Below are positions 1 to 4,801 of a stretch of DNA of 7,066 nucleotides, piece by piece. Below the pieces are notes generated by a model that had not been told where the DNA came from, did not search any database, and worked only from the letters and a program-made list of their open reading frames with translations. The stretch covers positions 1 through 7,066 of the forward strand of contig DATJBC010000338.1 in the NCBI GenBank assembly GCA_035515515.1, written 5' to 3'. This DNA is from DATJBC01 sp035515515. Its GTDB lineage: Bacteria > Actinomycetota > Acidimicrobiia > Acidimicrobiales > UBA8190. The position numbers and the translations under genes are program-made. The number at the start of each line of letters is the position of its first letter. Position 1 is the stretch's first letter.

Positions 1-1
1 C

Positions 2-619
2 ATCGGGCTGCCCTTCTGCACGCCCCTGTTGCGCGCCGGCGCCCGGATGGACGTGTACGGGCCCGTCCAGGACCCCAACCCCCTGCACGACATCATCGAC
101 CGCGTCGTGAAGCCCCCGTTCTTCCCCGTGGAGGTGAAGGAGCTCGCCGGCATGATCGAATTCCGCGAGGTGGCCGACGACGTGCTGGCCGTGGGGTCCG
201 CCAAGGTGATGGTGCGCCAGGTGCCCCACGTGGGCACCACCCTGGGCTTTCGCATCGAGGCCGGGGGGGCCGTGCTCGCCTTCGTGAGCGACCACCAGGC
301 CCCCGACGACCGCGACCACGTGGCGCCCGCGGTCCTGGAGCTCTGCGACCGCGCCGACCTCGTCATCCACGACGCCCAGTACACCGAGGACGAGTACCGG
401 GCCAAGGCGACCTGGGGGCACTCGACGGTGAGCTACGCGGTGCACGTCGCCGCCGAAGCCGGTGCCCGCCAGCTGGCGCTGTTCCACCACGACCCGCTGC
501 ACACCGACGACGACATCGACGGGCTGCTGTCCGACGCCCGCGCCACGCGCGACGCCGGCCGCCTCGACAGCCTGATCGCCGCCAGAGAAGGATTGGCCCT
601 CGAGCTCGGCGCCACCTGA
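2..619 (+). CDS. MBL-fold metallo-hydrolase, 5' end cut by window edge
   Basis: This is the C-terminal three quarters or so of a metallo-beta-lactamase-fold hydrolase. The reading frame is open from base 2, so the true start and the canonical HxHxDH metal motif lie to the left. The first visible residues, IGLPFCTPLL, match the stretch that normally follows that motif. Later metal-site elements are present: His in VPHVGTTLGF (about base 227), Asp in VSDHQAP (about 290), His in WGHST (about 419) and the LFHHDP motif (about 482). Together with HDAQYT these fit the RNase Z/PhnP-like phosphodiesterase branch (COG1234/1235 type) rather than beta-lactamases. The enzyme is probably a cytoplasmic, two-metal phosphodiesterase-type hydrolase. 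No substrate can be assigned. The stop is TGA at 617-619, and a GC hairpin follows. Family placement is firm; function is open. Confidence 0.87.
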   Translation: MGLPFCTPLLRAGARMDVYGPVQDPNPLHDIIDRVVKPPFFPVEVKELAGMIEFREVADDVLAVGSAKVMVRQVPHVGTTLGFRIEAGGAVLAFVSDHQAPDDRDHVAPAVLELCDRADLVIHDAQYTEDEYRAKATWGHSTVSYAVHVAAEAGARQLALFHHDPLHTDDDIDGLLSDARATRDAGRLDSLIAAREGLALELGAT

Positions 620-632
620 CGATGGGAGGCTG

Positions 633-649
633 CGCCGGGTGGCCCGGCG
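633..649 (+). terminator. GC hairpin after the MBL hydrolase gene, possible terminator
   Basis: A perfect 7-bp inverted repeat, CGCCGGG/CCCGGCG, with a three-base loop TGG lies 14 bases after the hydrolase stop. No T-run follows, so it is not a classic intrinsic terminator, although U-less hairpins are common after genes in high-GC actinobacteria. It may partly separate the hydrolase from the flavin reductase. Chance is a real alternative at this GC content. Confidence 0.3.
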
Positions 650-667
650 ACGGCCGGCGCGAGACGC

Positions 668-671
668 GAGG
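668..671 (+). promoter_or_regulatory. Shine-Dalgarno GAGG for the flavin reductase
   Basis: GAGG lies five bases before ATG 677 and fixes that ATG as the start, in preference to the in-frame ATG at 704. It is the clearest ribosome binding site in the window; the other plus-strand genes lack one this good. Confidence 0.55.
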
Positions 672-676
672 ACACC

Positions 677-1225
677 ATGGGTGACAGCAGCACGGGCGAC
701 GGCATGGGTGCGGTGGACGCCGCCGGCGACGACCTGGGCGCCACGGGCGCCCCGACCTTCGACGCCGGCCGCTTCCGAGAGGTGCTCGGCCACTTCGCCA
801 CGGGGGTCACCGTGGTGACGGCCGCCGAGGGCGGGGAGCCCGTGGGCTTCACGTGCCAGGCCTTCGCCGCCTTGTCGCTGGAGCCGCCGCTGGTGGCGCT
901 GGCCCCGGGGAAGAGCTCGACGAGCTGGCCCCGGATCGCGGCGGCGGGCGCCTTCTGCGTCAACATCCTCGCCGAGGACCAGGAGGCGATCGGCCGGGAC
1001 TTCGCGGTGTCGGGGGGCGACAAGTTCCGGGGCGTGGGGTGGCGCCCGGGGCGCAACGGCGCCCCGGTGCTCGACGGGGCGCTCGCCTGGGTGGAGTGCA
1101 CCTTCGTCGAGGCGCACGACGCCGGTGACCACGAGCTCGTGGTGGGGCGGGTGCGGGACATGGGCGTGACCCGGGGCCGCCCCCTCGTCTATTACCGGGG
1201 CGGGTTCGGGCGCTTCGAGGCGTAG
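677..1225 (+). CDS. Flavin reductase family protein (HsaB/HpaC-like)
   Basis: Small FMN-binding split-barrel flavin reductase of 182 residues. Such enzymes use NAD(P)H to reduce free FMN or FAD, which diffuses to a partner monooxygenase in the cytoplasm. The domain spans about residues 31-180: FREVLGHFATGVTVVTA (33-49), the flavin-binding segment GFTCQAFAALSLEPPLV (57-73), FCVNILAEDQ (93-102), DKFRGVGW (115-122), and the family signature GDHELVVGRV (150-159) before the closing PLVYYRGGF. From memory it resembles HsaB, the reductase of the actinobacterial 3-HSA monooxygenase in steroid catabolism, but no other hsa gene is visible, so the symbol is not transferred. The first 30 residues are Gly/Asp/Ala-rich, probably disordered, and lie outside the domain. 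A possible partner is the LLM oxidoreductase at 2345. The family is certain; the partner is inferred. Confidence 0.92.
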   Translation: MGDSSTGDGMGAVDAAGDDLGATGAPTFDAGRFREVLGHFATGVTVVTAAEGGEPVGFTCQAFAALSLEPPLVALAPGKSSTSWPRIAAAGAFCVNILAEDQEAIGRDFAVSGGDKFRGVGWRPGRNGAPVLDGALAWVECTFVEAHDAGDHELVVGRVRDMGVTRGRPLVYYRGGFGRFEA

Positions 1226-1255
1226 GACGGGGAGGAGCCCGCCGCGCCCAGCGGG

Positions 1256-1261
1256 TAGCCT
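1256..1261 (+). promoter_or_regulatory. Candidate -10 element TAGCCT for a leaderless transcript
   Basis: TAGCCT fits the actinobacterial TAnnnT pattern and ends eight bases before the GTG at 1270, which would place transcription initiation at or within a couple of bases of the start codon. No Shine-Dalgarno is suitably spaced before this GTG: the GGAGGAG at 1231-1237 is over 30 bases away. A leaderless mRNA is therefore the simplest reading. No convincing -35 is seen. Confidence 0.38.
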
Positions 1262-1269
1262 GCCCCGCC

Positions 1270-1821
1270 GTGCCCGTCATCGAGCCCTCGGAGGTCATCG
1301 CCGACGTCGTCGTCGTCCGGCCCGACGTGCACGGCGACGAGCGGGGGCGCTTCGTGGAGACCTACCGCCGGTCGTGGTTCCCCCTCGGCCGCGAGATGGT
1401 GCAGGGGAACCGCTCGGAGAAGCAGGCCGGCGCCGTGGTCGGACTGCACTACCACCTGCACCAGGCCGACTACTGGTACGTCCTGCGGGGCACGGCCCGC
1501 GTGGTGCTCCACGACCTGCGGGTGGGCTCGCCCACCGAGGGCGCCACCCTCACCCTCGACCTCGACGGGGCGCAGGACGGCGGCGTGTTCATCCCGCCCG
1601 GGGTGGCCCACGGGTTCGCGTCGCTCACCGACGTGCTCCTGTGGTACCTGGTCGACGGCTACTACAACCCCCGCGACGAGCTCGGGGTGGCCTGGGACGA
1701 CCCCGACGTCGGCGCCGACTGGGGCGTCTCCGACCCGGTGCTCTCGGCGCGCGACAAGGAGAACCCCCGGCGCGCGGAACTCGATCCCGCACTGCGCCCG
1801 CGCTTCGGGCTCCGCACCTGA
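1270..1821 (+). CDS. RmlC-like cupin, dTDP-4-dehydrorhamnose 3,5-epimerase family
   Basis: A 183-residue cupin with the length and layout of RmlC, which epimerises C3 and C5 of dTDP-4-keto-6-deoxyglucose in dTDP-rhamnose synthesis. Family motifs appear in order: HGDERGRFVETY (21-32), QGNRSEK (45-51), GLHYH (58-62), LRVGSPTEG (83-91), IPPGVAHGF (108-116), GYYNPRDELGVAWDDP (130-145) and LSARD (158-162). The catalytic dyad equivalents, His60 and Asp162, and tyrosines at 131-132 are kept. The segment usually read as LRGLHYQ...QGKLVR is different: Val57 replaces the Arg, and QADYWY replaces QGKLVR, putting Asp67 where the active-site Lys normally lies. This suggests a divergent subfamily, perhaps acting on another sugar nucleotide or a small molecule. 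No rmlA, rmlB or rmlD gene is nearby. The GTG start fits the domain start and the TAGCCT element upstream. Confidence 0.87.
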   Translation: MPVIEPSEVIADVVVVRPDVHGDERGRFVETYRRSWFPLGREMVQGNRSEKQAGAVVGLHYHLHQADYWYVLRGTARVVLHDLRVGSPTEGATLTLDLDGAQDGGVFIPPGVAHGFASLTDVLLWYLVDGYYNPRDELGVAWDDPDVGADWGVSDPVLSARDKENPRRAELDPALRPRFGLRT

Positions 1822-1825
1822 CCAG

Positions 1826-1851
1826 GCGCGCCGGCGGGAGCGCCGGGGCGC
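1826..1851 (+). terminator. Strong GC hairpin after the RmlC-like gene
   Basis: Four bases past the TGA (1819-1821) a stem forms between 1826-1836 and 1841-1851: ten G-C pairs with one internal G.G mismatch (1830/1847) and a GGAG loop. There is no T-tract. Position and stability suggest that transcription of the upstream genes ends here and that the regulator/LLM pair is a separate unit. Termination itself is inferred. Confidence 0.45.
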
Positions 1852-1904
1852 GCGCCGTGCACACCGACGGGCGTGGCGGGCTGGACGCGCGGGCCTGAAA
1901 CCGG

Positions 1905-1910
1905 CACGCT
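1905..1910 (+). promoter_or_regulatory. Weak candidate -10 (CACGCT) before the HTH gene
   Basis: CACGCT keeps the A at position 2 and the T at position 6 of a -10 hexamer and sits seven bases before GTG 1918. CTGGAC (1881-1886), 18 bases upstream of it, is a poor -35 match. The spacing resembles that before the RmlC-like gene, which is the main reason to note it. Confidence 0.2.
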
Positions 1911-1917
1911 GGCATCG

Positions 1918-2331
1918 GTGGACGAGTCGCAGCAGTGGGCCGAGTTCGGGCGGTGGCTGGCCGAGCAGCGCGAGCAGCGCGGGCTCCGGCGCCGCGACGC
2001 CGCCCGCCGGGCCAAGGTCTCCGAGTCACTGTGGCGGGATCTCGAGACCGGCCGGAAAGAGGCCATCGGCGCCATCCGCCTCCTCCCCAACCCCAGCGCC
2101 GACGTCCTCGAGCGCGTGGCGGGGGCCCTCGAGCTGCCGCTCGAGGACGTGCTGGCCCGCATCGGCCGTCCCGCGCACCGGCCCCGACCGCTCAACAGCG
2201 CGCCCGTCGACTCGCCGCGGCTCGACGAGGACGGGTCGCTCCTGGCGATCAAGCTGCGGCGGCTGTCGCCCCGGGACCGGACCGTGGTCGAGCGCCTCGT
2301 GGACGCCATGCTCGAGAACGAGCTCGACTGA
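1918..2331 (+). CDS. XRE-family helix-turn-helix protein
   Basis: A small probable DNA-binding regulator, 137 residues from GTG 1918. A GTG at 1873 in the same frame would add 15 residues (MAGWTRGPETGTLAS) with no domain character, so the later start is preferred. The XRE-type HTH covers about residues 9-83: FGRWLAEQREQRGL, then RRDAARRAKV, the recognition region SESLWRDLETG (35-45), and a final helix pair ADVLERVAGALELPLEDVLARIG (from 61). Between these, residues 46-60 form a slightly long loop. A Pro/Arg-rich linker leads to an amphipathic C-terminal helix (LLAIKLRRLSPRDRTVVERLVDAML, from 108) of the kind seen at the end of many such regulators, possibly for dimerisation. It lies 13 bases before the LLM oxidoreductase on the same strand, so it may regulate that gene and itself. 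No ligand-binding domain is visible. Confidence 0.82.
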   Translation: MDESQQWAEFGRWLAEQREQRGLRRRDAARRAKVSESLWRDLETGRKEAIGAIRLLPNPSADVLERVAGALELPLEDVLARIGRPAHRPRPLNSAPVDSPRLDEDGSLLAIKLRRLSPRDRTVVERLVDAMLENELD

Positions 2332-2344
2332 GGGCCAGCCTCCG

Positions 2345-3595
2345 GTGCGCTTCGGCATCTTCTACGAACTGCAGCTGCCCCGCCCGTGGGCGGACGGCGA
2401 CGAGCACCGCCTCTTCAAGGACGCCCTCGAGCAGGTCGAGCTGGCCGACCGACTGGGCTTCGACTACGTGTGGGAGGTCGAGCACCACTACCTCGAGGAG
2501 TACGCCCACTCCTCGGCGCCCGAGGTGTTCCTGGCCGCCGCCAGCCAGCGTACGAGCCGCATCCGGCTCGGGCACGGCATCGTCCAGCTGCCGGTGGGTT
2601 TCAACCACCCGGCGCGCGTGGCCGAGCGGATCGCCACGCTCGACCTGGTCTCGGACGGACGTGTGGAGTTCGGCACGGGCGAGTCGAGTTCGGAGGCCGA
2701 GCTGGGCGGCTACCTGGTCGACCGGGCCACCAAGCGCGACCAGTGGCGGGAGTCCCTCGACGTCGTCACCCGGCTCATGGTGGAGGAGCCCTTCGCCGGC
2801 CACGAGGGCCGTTTCGTCCAGATCCCGCCCAGGAACCTGGTCCCCAAGCCCCTGCAGCGTCCGCACCCCCCGCTGTGGGTGGCGTGCAGCCGGCGCGACA
2901 CCATCCACCTGGCGGCGACCCTGGGCATCGGCGCCCTGACCTTCTCGTTCATCGAGGCCGAAGAGGCCCGGGCGTGGGTGGACGACTACTACGGCACCAT
3001 CGCCTCCGACCAGTGCGTCCCCGCCGGGTTCGCCGTCAACGCCAACCTGGCGTGCGTGCTCCCCCTCATGTGCCACGAGGACGAGGCCCAGGCCATCGAG
3101 CGCGGGCTCGACGGCAGCCACTTCTTCGGGTACTCGCTCGGCCACTACTACGTCTACGGAAACCACACCCCCGGCGTCACCAGCGTGTGGGACGAGTTCC
3201 TGCGCAACCGCGACTCCTTCGGGTTCAGCCGCGCCGTGGCGGCGCGCACCGGCCAGGTCCTGGGCGCCCAGCTCATGGAGCAGGGCCTGGGTTCGATGCG
3301 CGGCGCCATCGGGACCCCCGCGCAGATCACCGAGCTGGTGCGCGCCTACGAGGACGCCGGCGTGGACCAGCTCATCTTCGTGAGCCAGGCGGGGCGCAAC
3401 CGCCACGAGCACATCTGCGAGTCGCTCGAGCTCTTCGCCCGCCGCGTCATGCCCGAGTTCCACGACCGGGCCGAGGGCGTCGAGAAGGACAAAGAGGCGC
3501 GCCTGGCGCAGGCGGTGTCCGCCGCGCTGGCCCGGCGCCCCGCGCCCCGGCGCCCCCCCGAGGGCTACGCCTTCCCGGCCCTGCCCCACTACTGA
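2345..3595 (+). CDS. LLM-class (luciferase-like) flavin-dependent oxidoreductase
   Basis: A 416-residue TIM-barrel enzyme of the bacterial luciferase/alkanal monooxygenase superfamily. Members use reduced FMN and O2, or F420, to oxidise an organic substrate. Visible marks are the N-terminal strand MRFGIFYELQLP, GFDYVWEVEHHYLEEY (38-53) with the family EHH motif, IRLGHGIVQLP (73-83), NHPARVAERIATLDLVSDGRVEFGTG (from 88), a PLQRPHPPLWVA motif (169-180) and a C-terminal GTPAQITELV segment typical of the fold. The EHH motif and overall length favour FMNH2-dependent monooxygenases over F420 enzymes, but the cofactor cannot be settled by reading. About 35 residues at the C-terminus (EKDKEARL to LPHY) extend past the barrel and look charged, then Pro-rich. 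The gene starts with GTG 13 bases after the HTH gene and has no strong ribosome site. Reduced flavin could come from the reductase at 677. Substrate unknown. Confidence 0.92.
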   Translation: MRFGIFYELQLPRPWADGDEHRLFKDALEQVELADRLGFDYVWEVEHHYLEEYAHSSAPEVFLAAASQRTSRIRLGHGIVQLPVGFNHPARVAERIATLDLVSDGRVEFGTGESSSEAELGGYLVDRATKRDQWRESLDVVTRLMVEEPFAGHEGRFVQIPPRNLVPKPLQRPHPPLWVACSRRDTIHLAATLGIGALTFSFIEAEEARAWVDDYYGTIASDQCVPAGFAVNANLACVLPLMCHEDEAQAIERGLDGSHFFGYSLGHYYVYGNHTPGVTSVWDEFLRNRDSFGFSRAVAARTGQVLGAQLMEQGLGSMRGAIGTPAQITELVRAYEDAGVDQLIFVSQAGRNRHEHICESLELFARRVMPEFHDRAEGVEKDKEARLAQAVSAALARRPAPRRPPEGYAFPALPHY

Positions 3596-3598
3596 TCC

Positions 3599-3656
3599 CG
3601 CCCCCGGCCCCGCTCGCCCCACCGCCCGCGCCGGGGGTGCCGCGGCGTTTTGCCGC
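3599..3656 (+). terminator. Hairpins after the LLM oxidoreductase gene
   Basis: CCCCCGG (3601-3607) pairs with CCGGGGG (3631-3637), extended by one G-T and one C-G pair, enclosing a 23-base C-rich loop. Just after it GCGGC (3642-3646) pairs with GCCGC (3652-3656) across GTTTT, which holds the only T-run here. Either could end the HTH/LLM transcript. The long loop and the high GC make this moderate evidence at best. Confidence 0.33.
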
Positions 3657-3718
3657 CGTTGTCCTTGGCGCGCGGCGGGGCGGGCACGGCGGCCAGGCCC
3701 CGGTCAGCGGGCACCTTC

Positions 3719-3738
3719 CGGTGACGTCGGTGTCACCG
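3719..3738. repeat. Inverted repeat CGGTGAC-N6-GTCACCG, possible operator
   Basis: Perfect 7-bp arms with a six-base spacer (GTCGGT) span 20 bases, ending 49 bases before ATG 3788. Size and symmetry suit a homodimeric repressor or activator. It superficially recalls CRP-type sites, but the spacing between the TGA and TCA cores differs from the CRP consensus, so no regulator is named. It could also form an RNA hairpin at the end of the upstream transcript. Confidence 0.4.
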
Positions 3739-3776
3739 ATGGCGGCCCGTCCGGGCGCGGTACCGGACCCTCCCGG

Positions 3777-3790
3777 CATTCGGTTGAATG
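3777..3790. repeat. Small palindrome over the start codon at 3788
   Basis: CATTC and GAATG (3777-3781, 3786-3790) are perfect arms around GGTT, and the right arm includes ATG 3788. In RNA it could partly hide that start; in DNA it could be a protein site. In-frame GTG 3791 and ATG 3797 lie outside it and are alternative starts. Five-bp arms may be chance, though the AT-rich sequence stands out here. Confidence 0.28.
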
Positions 3791-4786
3791 GTGTCGATGA
3801 CGGCGGTCGCCATCCTCGGACTCATCGCCCTCGTCGGGGTGGCCGTGGCGTGGACGTCATGGCACCGCGTCGCCGACGAGCGGCGCTCGGTCCAGAACCA
3901 CCAGCACGCCCTGGACACCATGCGCCATCTGGGCGACCACCACGTGTCGGCGCTGTCCACGCCCGACCGCCACGACCGCCAGGGCGCGAGCCGGGCGCGG
4001 GCCAGGCCCGACGCCGCCCCTGCCCGCAGGGGGCCGGCCGCCTGGAGCCACGCCGAGGCGCCCGTCGCCGTCCCCGCGCCGCGCCCCGCGCCCCGGCGCG
4101 CCGGCCCTCGCCGCCCGGCGCGCCGGCCCTCGGGCAGCGCGGGCAAGCCCAACGAGCGGCGGAGCCCGGCCATGGTGTTCGTCGACGACTCGGCCCCGCC
4201 CGCCGGGGCGACCCCCGCGCCGGAGCGGGTGCCCTACCGCACGCCGTGGGCGGAGCGCCTGGGCCCCGTGGGCCGCCGGCACCCTGGTCGCAACGCGCTG
4301 GCGGCGGCGGGGGCGGGCGCCGTGGCGGTGGCCGTCGTGCTGGCCGTCACCATCCCCTCGACTCGCCCGCCGGGGCGCCACCCCTCGTCCTCGCCACACC
4401 GCGTCGTCACACCCCTGCGCAGCAGCCGGGCGCCCGGCCGGGGCGCCGCCGGCACCACCGCGTCCACCCCGGCGCCGTCGGCCGTCCTCCCCGTGACAGC
4501 GACGGCGCACTCGGCTCGGTACGCACTCGGCGCGGGCTCGGGCGCCACGCTCGTCCTCACGGCCACCGGGTTGTGCTGGGTGCTGGTCAGCGACCAGCCG
4601 TCGGGATCGCCGGTGTGGACGGGGGTGCTGTCCGCCGGACAGTCCCGGACCGTGGCGGTGTCGGGCAGCGTCCAGCTCCGCCTGGGAGCCGCCAGTGACG
4701 TCGTCGTGTCGGCGAACGGCCGGCTGGTGGCGCTGCCGCCGGGCTACCAGTCCCCCTTCGACATGGACATCGATGTGGGCGCGTAG
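3788..4786 (+). CDS. Two-pass membrane protein with RodZ-like C-terminal domain
   Basis: A 332-residue protein in four parts. Residues 5-22 form a membrane helix (TAVAILGLIALVGVAVAW). Residues 23-168 are a linker, first His-rich (NHQHALDTMRHLGDHH, 37-52), then strongly Arg/Pro/Ala-rich. Residues 169-189 form a second membrane helix (NALAAAGAGAVAVAVVLAV). A Ser/Thr/Pro stretch leads to a beta-rich domain (about 241-332) with ATGLCWVLV, VWTGVLSAGQSRTVAVSG, VQLRLGAASDVVVSANGR and a final SPFDMDI. This domain resembles the C-terminal domain of RodZ (DUF4115), the extracytoplasmic part of the cell-shape protein that helps MreB. RodZ normally starts with a cytoplasmic HTH, absent here. By the positive-inside rule the Arg-rich linker should be cytoplasmic, putting both ends outside, which matches RodZ topology for the C-terminal domain. 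The start could also be GTG 3791 or ATG 3797. The gene ends 15 bases from the convergent peptidase gene. Domain call from memory; role unproven. Confidence 0.8.
   Translation: MVSMTAVAILGLIALVGVAVAWTSWHRVADERRSVQNHQHALDTMRHLGDHHVSALSTPDRHDRQGASRARARPDAAPARRGPAAWSHAEAPVAVPAPRPAPRRAGPRRPARRPSGSAGKPNERRSPAMVFVDDSAPPAGATPAPERVPYRTPWAERLGPVGRRHPGRNALAAAGAGAVAVAVVLAVTIPSTRPPGRHPSSSPHRVVTPLRSSRAPGRGAAGTTASTPAPSAVLPVTATAHSARYALGAGSGATLVLTATGLCWVLVSDQPSGSPVWTGVLSAGQSRTVAVSGSVQLRLGAASDVVVSANGRLVALPPGYQSPFDMDIDVGA
4092..4132. repeat. 19-bp direct repeat, two copies with 22-bp period
   Basis: Identical 19-base copies at 4092-4110 and 4114-4132, each containing the 12-bp palindrome CCGGCGCGCCGG. They lie in the Arg/Pro-rich linker of the RodZ-like protein. 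The period is not a multiple of three, so the copies are read in different frames and give different peptides, which points to DNA-level duplication or slippage and not to protein repeats. Confidence 0.6.
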
Positions 4787-4801
4787 CCGCCCGCCAGGCC
4801 C

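Noticed and set aside
433..1161. A 242-codon minus-strand frame opposite the hydrolase and flavin reductase genes
   Set aside because: Ser/Pro/Ala-rich composition typical of an antisense shadow, and it overlaps two well-supported genes.
677..1225. Naming the flavin reductase hsaB
   Set aside because: Similarity to HsaB is recalled from memory, and no hsaA, hsaC or hsaD is visible in the window, so the steroid role cannot be transferred.
1873..1917. Upstream GTG 1873 as the start of the HTH gene
   Set aside because: It adds only 15 residues without domain character, has no better ribosome site, and comes close to the hairpin after the previous gene.
2249..3622. A 457-codon open frame on the minus strand opposite the LLM gene
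   Set aside because: High GC leaves antisense frames free of stops. The translation has no recognisable domain, while the plus-strand frame encodes a full LLM enzyme.
3719..3738. Reading the inverted repeat as a CRP/cAMP site
   Set aside because: The CRP consensus has TGTGA and TCACA separated by six bases. Here GGTGA and TCACC are separated by eight and the outer bases differ.
2386..4698. A 770-codon open frame on the plus strand spanning two genes
   Set aside because: Its translation is Arg/Pro/Gly-rich low-complexity sequence, it crosses the intergenic gap, and it runs out of frame with two clear protein-coding genes.
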